Positions 24,642 to 33,615 of a DNA stretch of 51,853 bases are shown in pieces. Source of the stretch: DAOUBA01 sp034432855. Its GTDB lineage: Bacteria; Chloroflexota; Anaerolineae; B4-G1. The notes beneath the pieces are model-generated. The model was not told the origin of the DNA. It ran no database searches and saw nothing but the letters and a program-made list of their open reading frames with translations. Made by a program: the position numbers and the translations under genes. Every line of letters begins with the position of its first letter. The stretch's first letter is position 1. The stretch is taken from contig DAOUBA010000229.1 in assembly GCA_034432855.1 (NCBI GenBank), forward strand, positions 1 through 51,853, given 5' to 3'.

Positions 24642-26072
24642 CTATGCCTCAAACATCTCCTTATGCGTCCCCGCCGCGGCGGGCACAGGGTAAGCGCCGG
24701 TGAAGCAGGCCTGGCAGTAATTCGTCGCCCCGGCACCGACGACGTCCAACAGGCCCTCCACCGAGAGGTAACCCAGGCTGTCGGCGCCGATGTGCCGGGC
24801 GATCTCGTCTACGCTCAGCCGCGCCGCGATCAACTCTTCGCGCGTCGCCATGTCCACACCCATGTGGCAGGGGTAGCGGATCGGCGGCGAGGCCACGCGC
24901 ACATGCACCTCCCTGGCGCCGGCCTGGCGCAGCAAGGCGACCATCGGGCCGCTGGTGTTGCCGCGCACGATCGAATCATCCACCATCACGATGCGTTTGC
25001 CCTTCAGGTCGGGCAGCGGGTTGAATTTGAGCGCGACGCCCAGGTGGCGCAACCGGTCGTCGGGCTGGATAAAAGTGCGCCCGATGTAGCGGTTCTTAAT
25101 TAGCCCTTCGCCGTAGCGGATGCGGGTGGCGTTCGAGTAACCGATGGCGTGGGCAGTGGCCGAGTCGGGCACGCCGATCACCATGTCCGCCTCGACCGGA
25201 TGCTCCTGCGATAGCCGCTCGCCCAGGCGGCGGCGCACGCTATGGACGGAGCGCCCTTCCAGCATCGAATCAGGGCGGGCGAAGTAGATGTACTCGAAGA
25301 TGCACAGTGCAGGCTGCTCGGCTGCTTTCACGGCCTGCCGGGCTTTCCCGTTCTCGTCCAGCCGCACGATCTCTCCGGGGCGGATCTCGCGCACGAATTC
25401 GGCGCCAATGGTGCCCAGGGCGCACGTCTCGGAGGCGACCACCCAGCCCTGGCCGTTCAGCCGCCCCAAGCACAATGGGCGAAAGCCCCACGGGTCACGC
25501 GCAGCGTACACGGCATTGCGTGTGAGGATGGTCAACGAATAGGCGCCTTCAGCGCGCTCCATGAAGGCGGCGATGCGCTCCTCCCACGTCCCGCCTGGCG
25601 GCCCGGCCAGCATCTGCGTGATGATCTCGCTATCCGACGATGAGACCAACCCTACACCGCGGTCGAACAACTCGCGTCGCAGGGCAGGCGCGTTGGTCAG
25701 ATTGCCGTTGTGGGCGACGCCCAATGGTCCCAGTGCGGTCTCGATCAGGTAGGGTTGTGAGTTGCGCAGGTTGGAGGAACCGGTGGTGGAATAGCGGTTG
25801 TGGCCAATGGCCAGGCAGCCTTGAAGATGGCTGAGGTTTTCTTCGTTAAAGACCTGCGCGACCAGCCCAATGCCTTTGTGGATGTGGGCGGTGCGCCCAT
25901 CGGAGGTGGCGATGCCGGCGCTTTCCTGCCCGCGATGCTGCAAGGCGTAGAGCGCGAAGAAAGTCAGCCGCGCCACGTCGGCGTCTGGTGCATAGATGCC
26001 AAAGACACCGCAGGCTTCGTGCGGATGATCGCTGTAGCCGCGGTTTCTATGCCGCGCAGGAGAAAATGTCAT
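24642..26072 (-). CDS. purF: Amidophosphoribosyltransferase
   Basis: A 476-aa canonical PurF, first committed step of purine synthesis (PRPP + Gln to phosphoribosylamine). A 20-residue propeptide precedes C21 (HEACGVFGIY), the N-terminal nucleophile after cleavage. FALYALQHRGQESAG, HNRYSTTGSS and AHNGNLTNAP are glutaminase residues; VMVDDSIVRGNTSGP binds PRPP. The C-terminal Cys motif NYCQACFTGAYP resembles an Fe-S ligand region. The propeptide (ARHRNRGY) overlaps a short palindromic sequence also seen at 23178-23230. GGAGGTG lies about 14 bases before the ATG, a rather long spacing. Confidence 0.92.
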   Translation of the reverse strand: MTFSPARHRNRGYSDHPHEACGVFGIYAPDADVARLTFFALYALQHRGQESAGIATSDGRTAHIHKGIGLVAQVFNEENLSHLQGCLAIGHNRYSTTGSSNLRNSQPYLIETALGPLGVAHNGNLTNAPALRRELFDRGVGLVSSSDSEIITQMLAGPPGGTWEERIAAFMERAEGAYSLTILTRNAVYAARDPWGFRPLCLGRLNGQGWVVASETCALGTIGAEFVREIRPGEIVRLDENGKARQAVKAAEQPALCIFEYIYFARPDSMLEGRSVHSVRRRLGERLSQEHPVEADMVIGVPDSATAHAIGYSNATRIRYGEGLIKNRYIGRTFIQPDDRLRHLGVALKFNPLPDLKGKRIVMVDDSIVRGNTSGPMVALLRQAGAREVHVRVASPPIRYPCHMGVDMATREELIAARLSVDEIARHIGADSLGYLSVEGLLDVVGAGATNYCQACFTGAYPVPAAAGTHKEMFEA

Positions 26073-26128
26073 CTTGCTCTATTTCACCTCCGCGTCGGCA
26101 TCGAGCAGGCGGTGTTGTTCTTTCGACT

Positions 26129-26950
26129 TCATCCTACATTAACCTCTTGGATTTGTGCCGTGATCTGCGTGCCCACACGCAGTTCAGGGTCGAGCAAGGC
26201 ATGCGCAAGCAATTCTGGCTTGGCTCCGCTAAGGATGTACACGCGTGTCTGAGGGTGTTGCTGCACCAGTTTGACCATTTGTGTGACCTTGGCCGCCATC
26301 CCTCCGGTGACATCTACACCTGCCGAGCCACTCAACGCGGCCTGCAGGGTAGGGAGGTCGGCTGGCGTGATACGAGAGACCACGATGCCATTGGCATCCA
26401 GCACGCCGGGTGCCTCGCCCAACAGCAGGATGCGGCTGGGACGCAGTTCATCTGCCAGGAATGTAAAGATGTCCTCGGTAGAGATGATCGTGCCGCCACG
26501 CACGTCATCCAGGGCAACGTCGCCATAGACCAGCGGCACGAGGCCCTGAGCCAGCGCCATGTGGATTGGGCGCACGTCGAGCTGCTCCAACATGCCGTCG
26601 TGACAGCGGGCTGAAGCGGAGGGCTGCACGCTCAACACCGGGACGCCGGCCTTCAGGAAAGCATCGGTGACGATGCGATTGAGGCGCGCAGCAGCGGCGG
26701 CCACATCGGCGTAGCCGCGCCATTGGGCTGGTGTATGTACGCCTTGCTGCGTCCCGTGGGGCCTGGCGGCCCAATGTCCAAAAGAGCCGGAGCCGTGCCC
26801 GACGAGCAGGCGCAGTCCCGGTGCTTCGTCGAGCGCCCGGCGTACCTCGCGGGCCAACCGGGCGATGGTTCTATGTCGGGCGGTATAGGCGCGGCTCTTG
26901 TCGGTGATGAGCGAGCCGCCGAGTTTGAGGAAGATGACGACCGTTTCCAA
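26129..26950 (-). CDS. Isopentenyl phosphate kinase
   Basis: About 273 aa, amino-acid-kinase fold. FLKLGGSLITDKS is the ATP-binding start, VGHGSGSFGHWAA carries the catalytic His typical of IPK, and GMAAKVTQMVKLVQ and YILSGAKPELL follow. IPK phosphorylates isopentenyl phosphate to IPP in the alternative mevalonate pathway of archaea and some Chloroflexota. The TTG at 26950 is chosen, with GGGAAAG 13 bases upstream and 19 bp after the mevalonate kinase stop; a TTG at 26986 is also in frame but would overlap that gene. Start is uncertain. Confidence 0.82.
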   Translation of the reverse strand: METVVIFLKLGGSLITDKSRAYTARHRTIARLAREVRRALDEAPGLRLLVGHGSGSFGHWAARPHGTQQGVHTPAQWRGYADVAAAAARLNRIVTDAFLKAGVPVLSVQPSASARCHDGMLEQLDVRPIHMALAQGLVPLVYGDVALDDVRGGTIISTEDIFTFLADELRPSRILLLGEAPGVLDANGIVVSRITPADLPTLQAALSGSAGVDVTGGMAAKVTQMVKLVQQHPQTRVYILSGAKPELLAHALLDPELRVGTQITAQIQEVNVG

Positions 26951-26969
26951 TCCGTCGTGCGTTCTTTCC

Positions 26970-27917
26970 CTAGTCCGTCGCTGCAACTTCTGTACAGATC
27001 ACGCGCACCGCGCCGGTCTCTTCCAAGGCAGCTTCTACGTCTTCTATACAGTCATCCTCGACCAGCGCGATCATGTTCCCGCCCTGGCCCGCTCCTGAGA
27101 GTTTGGCACCCATAGCACCGGCAAGGCGAGCCGCATCTACCAGGTTATCCAGTTTGGGTGACGAGACGCCCAATTCGATCAGTAGTTCGTGGTTCTCGTC
27201 CATTAACGGACCCAGTGCCTCTACGTCGCCATCCTCTATTGCCCGGCGTGCCTCGTCGGCGATGTCGCCGATGCGATCGAACAAAGCGTCATAGTGTGCC
27301 GGCTCCCGCTGCCAGGCGCGGCGCACGCGCGCTACGACCTTGCCGGTGGGACTTGAGACACCGGTATCGCCGATGAGCAGCGTGAAGGCTTGGCCAACCT
27401 TCAAGCGCTCGATGGGCTGTTCGCGCACAAAATAAATCGGTTGCCCGTAGGCGACGACGGTATTATCAATCCCGCTGGGTGTGCCGTGGTGAATCTTTTC
27501 GATCTCAAAGACCAGCCTGCTGACTTCCGTTGGCGGCAATTTGCGACCCAGAAAACCCGCCAGGGCGCGGACCAGCGCGGTGGAGACGGCCGCACCGCTG
27601 CCTAGCCCGCTGGCGACAGGGATGGTGGAATGGATAGCGATGGTGGCATCGGGCTCATCTGCTTTCAGGTGTGCCAGGGTGAGCCGTGCGGCAGCGGCTA
27701 ACGGTTCGTCCTCAGAAGCCGTTGCCAACGCAATCTGCTTCTTGAGGTCGCCGGCGACGAGTGTCAGGCCGCTGCCTGCTAGTGCCGGTCTGACGACGGC
27801 GGTGGCCTTCACCTGCGTGACGGGTGCCGCAATCGCGGGCCGCCCGTAGACCACGGCGTGCTCGCCGAAAAGGATGACTTTGCCTGGGGCAGAAGACCGC
27901 ACCTCAGCAGGCGACAT
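26970..27917 (-). CDS. mvk: Mevalonate kinase
   Basis: A 315-aa GHMP kinase: SAPGKVILFGEHAVVYGRPA at the N-terminus, the P-loop-like PVASGLGSGAAVSTALVRAL, KIHHGTPSGIDNTV carrying the catalytic Asp, and the C-terminal KLSGAGQGGNMIAL. It converts mevalonate to 5-phosphomevalonate. It directly precedes isopentenyl phosphate kinase, which points to the decarboxylate-then-phosphorylate variant of the pathway; the needed phosphomevalonate decarboxylase is not in the window. Confidence 0.92.
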   Translation of the reverse strand: MSPAEVRSSAPGKVILFGEHAVVYGRPAIAAPVTQVKATAVVRPALAGSGLTLVAGDLKKQIALATASEDEPLAAAARLTLAHLKADEPDATIAIHSTIPVASGLGSGAAVSTALVRALAGFLGRKLPPTEVSRLVFEIEKIHHGTPSGIDNTVVAYGQPIYFVREQPIERLKVGQAFTLLIGDTGVSSPTGKVVARVRRAWQREPAHYDALFDRIGDIADEARRAIEDGDVEALGPLMDENHELLIELGVSSPKLDNLVDAARLAGAMGAKLSGAGQGGNMIALVEDDCIEDVEAALEETGAVRVICTEVAATD

Positions 27918-27972
27918 CTCGTATCTCCCTGCCTGCTAGTGTACCGCAGATCGGGCAGCCTGCCAAATCCGA

Positions 27973-28845
27973 TCAGCGGACCACGTACATCACAATGACC
28001 ACGCTCAACCCCCAGAGGAGGATGGTGAGCATGAGCGGGCGGTCGGAGAAGACGATCTCCTCTGGCGCACCGCCCGTTTCCTTGACGTGGATCAGATAAA
28101 GGTAGCGAAAAATGCCGTAGAGAACAAATGGGATAGTCAACATCATGCTGTGATTCGGGGGCAGATTTGGAGCGGAGAAGGTGTACAGGGCGTAGGTCAG
28201 CAGTGTCGAAGCCGTCACGATGGTGATGACGTGATCAAGCAGTGTCAGATTGTACTCTTGCAGGCTATGACGGTGCGCGTTGGCGTTCTCTTTCAACAGC
28301 ACCAGTTCGTGGCGACGCTTACCAAAGCCGATCAGCAGAGCCAGCAACATCATACTGAGGTACAGCCAGGGCGAAAAACGTTCCGCCTCTACAAGCGGCA
28401 CGCCTGCAGCAACCCGCAGCAGGAATCCGGCCGCGATCATCAGCACGTCAATGATGACAATGTTCTTCAACCAGAAGGAGTAAACAATCTGGATAAGTAG
28501 ATAGCCGGCCAGAATGGCGCCAAAGACTGGGTGCAAGAGAAACCCCGCGGGCAGCGAGACCAGAGGAATGATGGCGGCAGCGATAATTGCTGGGGTGATG
28601 CCCAGTTGGCCCGAAGGGAGGGGGCGTAGTCGCTTCCTGGGATGTTGGCGGTCCTTCTCGATGTCCACCAGGTCGTTGATGATGTAGACTGCTCCAGAGA
28701 CCAGGCACAACAGCACGAATCCAACAATGACCTGGCTCAGGTAATGGAGATTCGTCAGTTTGACGTCAAAGACCAGCGGGGCAAAGACAAAGACGTTCTT
28801 GGCCCATTGCTTGGGTCGCATCGTTTTGAGCAAACCGATAAGCAC
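27973..28845 (-). CDS. UbiA-type prenyltransferase, decaprenyl-phosphate phosphoribosyltransferase-like
   Basis: About 290 aa with eight to nine membrane helices. MRPKQWAKNVFVFAPL and YIINDLVDIEKDRQHPRKRLRPLPSG match the subgroup that moves 5-phosphoribose to polyprenyl phosphate (DPPR synthase); the Asp-rich NDxxD motif binds Mg and substrate. GTG 28845 is preferred: GGAGGCA lies 5 bases upstream, while the longer frame begins with an implausible charged lead. Its place beside mevalonate kinase and IPK fits a polyprenyl lipid theme. Confidence 0.8.
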   Translation of the reverse strand: MLIGLLKTMRPKQWAKNVFVFAPLVFDVKLTNLHYLSQVIVGFVLLCLVSGAVYIINDLVDIEKDRQHPRKRLRPLPSGQLGITPAIIAAAIIPLVSLPAGFLLHPVFGAILAGYLLIQIVYSFWLKNIVIIDVLMIAAGFLLRVAAGVPLVEAERFSPWLYLSMMLLALLIGFGKRRHELVLLKENANAHRHSLQEYNLTLLDHVITIVTASTLLTYALYTFSAPNLPPNHSMMLTIPFVLYGIFRYLYLIHVKETGGAPEEIVFSDRPLMLTILLWGLSVVIVMYVVR

Positions 28846-28974
28846 GGAATTGCCTCCGGGCAGGCTGCAAATGCTGAACTGTTGTTTGGGATGATACCAG
28901 ATGTGCGCGTTTTCGGCAAGCACGGTCGCCGGGCTGCTTGCCTTTGCTTCGTTCTTGGAGTATGATAGGTCAGG

Positions 28975-29766
28975 ATGACGAAAGCGCGTCTGGACATATT
29001 GCTCGTTGAGCGCGGGCTGGCGGAGAGCCGGGAGCAAGCCCAACGGCTGATCGGCGCGGGTCTTGTGCGTGTAGCGGGCCAGGTGGTCGATAAGCCCGGC
29101 GCTCGCCTCGCGAAAGATGCCGAGATCGCGGTAGAGACCTCGCCGCGCTTTGTGAGCCGAGGTGGGGAAAAACTAGAGGCTGCGCTGGAGCACTTCGCTC
29201 TGGACGTGGCCGGAATGACCGCTGCCGATGTCGGGGCTGCTACGGGCGGTTTTACCGATTGCCTGCTCCGGCGTGGCACGCGCCGTGTCTATGCGATTGA
29301 CGTGGGCTATGGCCTGTTGGACTGGCGGTTGCGCAATGATCCCCGCGTGGTGGTGCTGGAACGCACCAACGCGCGTTACCTGGAAGCCCTACCCGAGCCG
29401 GTAGACCTGGTGACTGCCGATGTCTCCTTCATCTCGCTGGGGCTCATCTTGCCGGCGGCGGTGCGCTGGCTGCGGCCAGGTGGGCACGTGGTAGCGCTCA
29501 TCAAGCCACAGTTCGAGGCTCGACGGCGCGAGGTCGAGAAGGGTGGGGTAGTGCACGATCCGGCAGTGCATCGCGCCGTCCTGGAGCGTGTGGTAGAAAT
29601 GGCAGCGGCGTTGGACCTGGGACTGCAGGGGTTGATGCCTTCACCGCTGCGTGGCCCGGCCGGCAACATTGAGTTCCTGGGGTGGTGGCGCCTGGGGGCT
29701 GTGGGATTGGATGCGCAGTCTGCGCTCTCGGTCTGTCTGAAAGAAATTGTTGGATCCGAAAGCTAA
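28975..29766 (+). CDS. tlyA: TlyA family rRNA 2'-O-methyltransferase
   Basis: A 263-aa protein. The N-terminal S4 RNA-binding domain (RLDILLVERGLAESREQAQR, RVAGQVVDKPG) is followed by an FtsJ-like methyltransferase with ADVGAATGGFTDCLL (SAM site), TADVSFISLGLILPA and LIKPQFEARR. TlyA methylates cytidines of 16S/23S rRNA. It is divergent from the prenyltransferase and 2 bp upstream of lepA. Confidence 0.9.
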   Translation: MTKARLDILLVERGLAESREQAQRLIGAGLVRVAGQVVDKPGARLAKDAEIAVETSPRFVSRGGEKLEAALEHFALDVAGMTAADVGAATGGFTDCLLRRGTRRVYAIDVGYGLLDWRLRNDPRVVVLERTNARYLEALPEPVDLVTADVSFISLGLILPAAVRWLRPGGHVVALIKPQFEARRREVEKGGVVHDPAVHRAVLERVVEMAAALDLGLQGLMPSPLRGPAGNIEFLGWWRLGAVGLDAQSALSVCLKEIVGSES

Positions 29767-29768
29767 AG

Positions 29769-31580
29769 ATGGAATCGGTGGATCAGTCCCGTACCCGTGA
29801 TTTCTGCATCATCGCTCACGTGGACCACGGCAAATCTACGCTGGCCGATCGCCTCCTGGAAGTGACCGGCACCATTTCCGCGCGCGAGATGACTGCGCAG
29901 GTGCTCGACTCGATGGACCTGGAACGCGAGAAGGGAGTCACCATCAAAGCGTCGGCGGTGCGTATGCGCTATACCGCCGCCGATGGCGAAGAGTACGAGT
30001 TGAACCTGATTGATACCCCTGGACACGTGGATTTCTCCTACGAGGTCAGCCGGGCGTTGGCAGCCTGCGAGGGGGCGTTGTTGGTCGTGGATGCCGCTCA
30101 GGGCATCGAGGCGCAGACACTGGCGAACCTCTATATGGCGCTGGACGCCGATCTCGAGATTGTGCCTATCGTGAACAAGATTGATCTGCCCTCGGCGCGC
30201 CCTGACGAGGTGGCGCTGGAAGTTGCCGAACTCTTGGGCGTGGAGCCGGACGAAGTGTTGCGCGTCTCAGCCAAAGAAGGGGTCGGGATCGATCAGGTGT
30301 TGGAGGCGATCGTGAATCGCCTGCCGCCGCCGCGCGGACTAGTAGACGCGCCCTTGCGGGCGCTGATTTTCGACTCCCACTACGACCCGTACAGGGGCGT
30401 GGTCGCTTACGTGCGCGTGGTGGACGGCGCGTTGGTGCAGGATGAGCCGCTGCTCTTGATGGCGACCGGCGCCAGGACCGAGCCGATCGAGGTGGGAACG
30501 TTTACGCCGGAGATGACCCCGACCGGCCGGCTGAACGCTGGCGAAGTGGGCTACGTCGCCACGGGGCTCAAGACGGTCAAAGAATGCCACGTGGGCGACA
30601 CGCTGACCAGCGCAGTTCACCCTGCAATGGAGCCGCTGCCCGGTTACCGCCCGGTCAAGCCGATGGTCTATGCTGGTCTGTACCCGGTCGAGACCACCGA
30701 CTATAACGCACTGCGTGACGCATTGGAGAAACTGCAACTCAATGACGCGGCGCTGGTTTTTGAGCCGGAGACCTCGCAGGCGTTGCAATTCGGTTTTCGC
30801 TGCGGCTTTCTGGGATTGTTCCACATGGAAATTGTGCAGGAGCGGTTGGAGCGCGAGTACGGCCTCGACCTGATCGCCACTGCGCCCAGTGTAGCCTATC
30901 AGGTCGTGCTGCGGGATGGACAAGTCGTCGAAGTAGACAGCCCTGCCGACCTGCCCGATCCTGCTACTGTCGCAGAGATCCGCGAGCCGTGGATGCGCAT
31001 CCAGGTATTTACGCCGGTCGAATACATCAGTTCGGTAATGGAACTGGTCAAGCGGCGGCGGGGCGTATACAGGGAGACGGAATACCTCGACGGCCAGCGC
31101 GTCGTGCTGCATTATGAGATGCCGCTGGCAGAGATGATCGTGGATTTGCACGACCGCCTCAAATCGGCCACGCGGGGTTATGCCTCGCTCGATTACACGT
31201 TCGATGGCTACCGGCCGGGCGACCTGGTGCGGCTGGACATCCTGGTCAACGAGGAGCCGGTAGATGCGCTGGCGCTGATCGTGCACCGCGATCAGGCTTA
31301 CCCGAAAGGCTCTGCGCTGGTGCACAAGATGAAAGAGGTGATCCCGCGCCAGTTATTCAAGGTGCCGATCCAGGCGGCGGTAGGCGGGCGCATTATCGCC
31401 CGCGCAACGGTGAGCGCGGTGCGCAAGGACGTGCTGGCTAAGTGTTATGGTGGGGATGTGACGAGAAAACGGAAACTGCTGGAGAGGCAAAAGGCGGGCA
31501 AGAAGCGGCTCAAGCAGTTCGGCAAGGTGGCGATCCCGCAGGAGGCCTTTCTGGCGATGTTGCGCCTGGAGGAGGATTGA
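29769..31580 (+). CDS. lepA: Elongation factor 4 (LepA)
   Basis: A 603-aa translational GTPase: IIAHVDHGKSTLADRLLE (G1), REKGVTIKAS (G2), DTPGHVDF (G3), NKID (G4), and the LepA-specific C-terminal region with KCYGGDVTRKRKLLERQKAG and KRLKQFGKVAIPQEAFLAML. It binds ribosomes and promotes back-translocation or recovery of stalled ribosomes. ATG 29769 lies 2 bp after the tlyA stop; an upstream in-frame extension overlaps tlyA and is not real. Confidence 0.96.
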   Translation: MESVDQSRTRDFCIIAHVDHGKSTLADRLLEVTGTISAREMTAQVLDSMDLEREKGVTIKASAVRMRYTAADGEEYELNLIDTPGHVDFSYEVSRALAACEGALLVVDAAQGIEAQTLANLYMALDADLEIVPIVNKIDLPSARPDEVALEVAELLGVEPDEVLRVSAKEGVGIDQVLEAIVNRLPPPRGLVDAPLRALIFDSHYDPYRGVVAYVRVVDGALVQDEPLLLMATGARTEPIEVGTFTPEMTPTGRLNAGEVGYVATGLKTVKECHVGDTLTSAVHPAMEPLPGYRPVKPMVYAGLYPVETTDYNALRDALEKLQLNDAALVFEPETSQALQFGFRCGFLGLFHMEIVQERLEREYGLDLIATAPSVAYQVVLRDGQVVEVDSPADLPDPATVAEIREPWMRIQVFTPVEYISSVMELVKRRRGVYRETEYLDGQRVVLHYEMPLAEMIVDLHDRLKSATRGYASLDYTFDGYRPGDLVRLDILVNEEPVDALALIVHRDQAYPKGSALVHKMKEVIPRQLFKVPIQAAVGGRIIARATVSAVRKDVLAKCYGGDVTRKRKLLERQKAGKKRLKQFGKVAIPQEAFLAMLRLEED

Positions 31581-31582
31581 GA

Positions 31583-32434
31583 ATGGTTGAATCTGCTTTG
31601 ACCTGTCGGCATTGTAGGCGTCCCATCGCGATTCCGGCGTCTAACTGCCCCTGGTGTGGCCAGCAGATCATGGTCATCTGCGCCAATTGCAAGGCATACA
31701 CCGACGATCAGCAGTCGTTCTGTGGGCAGTGCGGCGCACCGCTCCAGCCCGATCGGATGGAGCGTCTGTCGCTGTTGGCCCATCACCCGGAGGTGGCATC
31801 TCTGGTGCAGGATCAGGAGCGGGCGCAGTTGGTCGCCAGCGCAGTAGTGGTCAATAACCTGGGCGATTTCTTCTACAATGACCCACAAGGCTACCGGACG
31901 GTGCTGGTGAGCCTTTTTGGCTCCAGCCGTGACCGCAAGGTAACCGCTGCAGGTGTGATGTTTGCTGCCTATGCTTACTTGTGCCAGAGAGGCTACTGTG
32001 CGATAAGCCTGAGCGGCGATGGGGAAAAACGGCAGGTTGAATTGAGCCTGCTGCGTCTCTGGGATGGACAACAGAGCCTTGAAGGGGTACTGAGCGAGCA
32101 TGCGGAACGTGCGTTTACCGCTCGTGAGGTCACCGATAGGGCAATTCGCGCCCTGATGGGTTTTCGCATGACGATGACGCAGCGGAGTGAGTTCAGCATC
32201 CAGACACTGGATGGATCGGCGCGTTTGGCCTTTACGGCAATTGACCAGTTAGCGCGTGTGACCGTATTGCCGGAGCACGACCGGCAAGAGGCCTGCCGCG
32301 CGATCTACAAGTTGCTGGTGGATTTCGTGGAAACGGATCGGGAGCGTGCGCGCGTGTTAGCGCAAGAGATCATGGGCGCCTTATCCTGGTTCGAGCAGTA
32401 CGAGCAGGATCCCACCATCGGATTCTTGCGATGA
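31583..32434 (+). CDS. Double zinc-ribbon protein of unknown function
   Basis: A 283-aa protein. Four CxxC pairs in residues 8-54 (CRHC, CPWC, CANC, CGQC) form two zinc ribbons. The remaining 230 residues are soluble with no motif I recognise; they include VVVNNLGDFFYNDPQGYRTV and a helical C-terminus. The gene lies 2 bp after lepA and overlaps the MFS gene by 4 bp, so it is in an operon with both. Confidence 0.75.
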   Translation: MVESALTCRHCRRPIAIPASNCPWCGQQIMVICANCKAYTDDQQSFCGQCGAPLQPDRMERLSLLAHHPEVASLVQDQERAQLVASAVVVNNLGDFFYNDPQGYRTVLVSLFGSSRDRKVTAAGVMFAAYAYLCQRGYCAISLSGDGEKRQVELSLLRLWDGQQSLEGVLSEHAERAFTAREVTDRAIRALMGFRMTMTQRSEFSIQTLDGSARLAFTAIDQLARVTVLPEHDRQEACRAIYKLLVDFVETDRERARVLAQEIMGALSWFEQYEQDPTIGFLR

Positions 32435-33603
32435 CCAAAGAACTGCGTAAGAGTTCATATCCCTGGCCTTTCTTCGCTGCGATGGCTGCCAGCCTGCTGC
32501 TCTTCTTTTGCATTCAAGCCCTTTTCCCTACACTCCCTCTGCACATCGCTGCCATCGGCGGTACTCCTGTTGATAACGGTCTGGCGACCTGGGCTTTTGC
32601 GCTGGCGGCATTGCTCGCCCGCGCCCCGGCGGGACTCTTGGCCGACCGTTGGGGGTACAAACCGCTTCTGGTATTGGGCGCGCTGTTGTTTGGCAGCGGA
32701 GCACCGCTTTACGCTCTCGCGCCCAACGTGCCGTCCTTGTTGGTGATACGGACGATACACGGTGTGGGAATGGCCTTTTTCACCACCACCTATCAGGCCT
32801 TCGCTGCCGATCTGTCTCCCTCCGGTCGCTACGGGGAGGGATTGGGACTGGCCAATGTCTCTCCGGCGGCGGCGATGGTTGTCGCGCCACTGGTTGGTGA
32901 GTGGTTGGCACACCAGGTGGGCATCAGGACGTTGTTCTTGATTCTCGGCGTGGTGGGCGGTGCAGGAGCAGCCATCACGCTGACGTTGCCGGGGCGGAGG
33001 CGTGACGGGAATTCCCGTCCGCGCTCGGAACAGGCCGGACAGGGGGGCCTTCGGCAGGCGTTACGGCAACCAGGGGTGCGTACCGGTACTATCGGGATGA
33101 TGCTGTTGGCCCTGCCCTTTGGTGCGTTTATCGGCTTCCTACCCTTGTTGGCCGTTGCCCGTGGACTGGGCGCGACGGGTCAGGTATTCGCCGTCTATGC
33201 GCTCGCCGCCTCGCTGGTGCAACCGCTGGCCGGACGCATCGCCGACCGCTGGGAGAGCGGCAGGGTTGCAGCGGTGGGCCTGGCAGTAGCCGCCATTGCC
33301 GTAGTGGGGCTGGCCGTTGCCTTTGGGCCCTGGGTGTTGCTGGGGTTCAGTGCGCTCTTCGGAATCGGCGGGGGAGCGGCCCAGGCCGGGCTGGGTGCTC
33401 TGGTGCAGAAAAGTGCCGGGCCGACAATGCGGGGAAGCGCCGCGGCGGCCCAGTTTGCCGCCTTCGACCTGGTCATTGGCTTTGGAAGTCTGGGTTTGGG
33501 TTGGCTGGCCGGTACCGCGGGTTACGGTGTGATGTATGGGGTGGCGGGGGGCGTGGCGTTGGTTGGGTTGGTTGGCTGGTTAGTTGGTTGGTTAGTTGGT
33601 TAG
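32431..33603 (+). CDS. Major facilitator superfamily transporter
   Basis: A 390-aa transporter with about twelve helices; LLADRWGYKPLLVLGALLFG is the loop 2-3 signature and its repeat GRIADRWESGRVAAVG is in the second half. The substrate is unknown; small-molecule efflux is usual for this kind. ATGA overlap with the zinc-ribbon gene. The last residues (LVGLVGWLVGWLVG) are encoded by the GGTTGGTTAGTT array, and the TAG overlaps the stop of the convergent pyrC. Confidence 0.85.
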   Translation: MTKELRKSSYPWPFFAAMAASLLLFFCIQALFPTLPLHIAAIGGTPVDNGLATWAFALAALLARAPAGLLADRWGYKPLLVLGALLFGSGAPLYALAPNVPSLLVIRTIHGVGMAFFTTTYQAFAADLSPSGRYGEGLGLANVSPAAAMVVAPLVGEWLAHQVGIRTLFLILGVVGGAGAAITLTLPGRRRDGNSRPRSEQAGQGGLRQALRQPGVRTGTIGMMLLALPFGAFIGFLPLLAVARGLGATGQVFAVYALAASLVQPLAGRIADRWESGRVAAVGLAVAAIAVVGLAVAFGPWVLLGFSALFGIGGGAAQAGLGALVQKSAGPTMRGSAAAAQFAAFDLVIGFGSLGLGWLAGTAGYGVMYGVAGGVALVGLVGWLVGWLVG

Positions 33604-33615
33604 TTGGTTGGTTGG
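33558..33615. repeat. GGTTAGTT array A, shared by two convergent stop codons
   Basis: Degenerate GTTGGTTG/GTTAGTTG octamers. They encode the C-terminus of the MFS protein on the plus strand and the last residues of PyrC (QPTN) on the minus strand; both stops lie inside. Confidence 0.9.

Noticed and set aside
26970..26986. Upstream TTG (26986) as the isopentenyl phosphate kinase start
   Set aside because: It would overlap mevalonate kinase and has no ribosome site; the TTG at 26950 fits better, though not certain.
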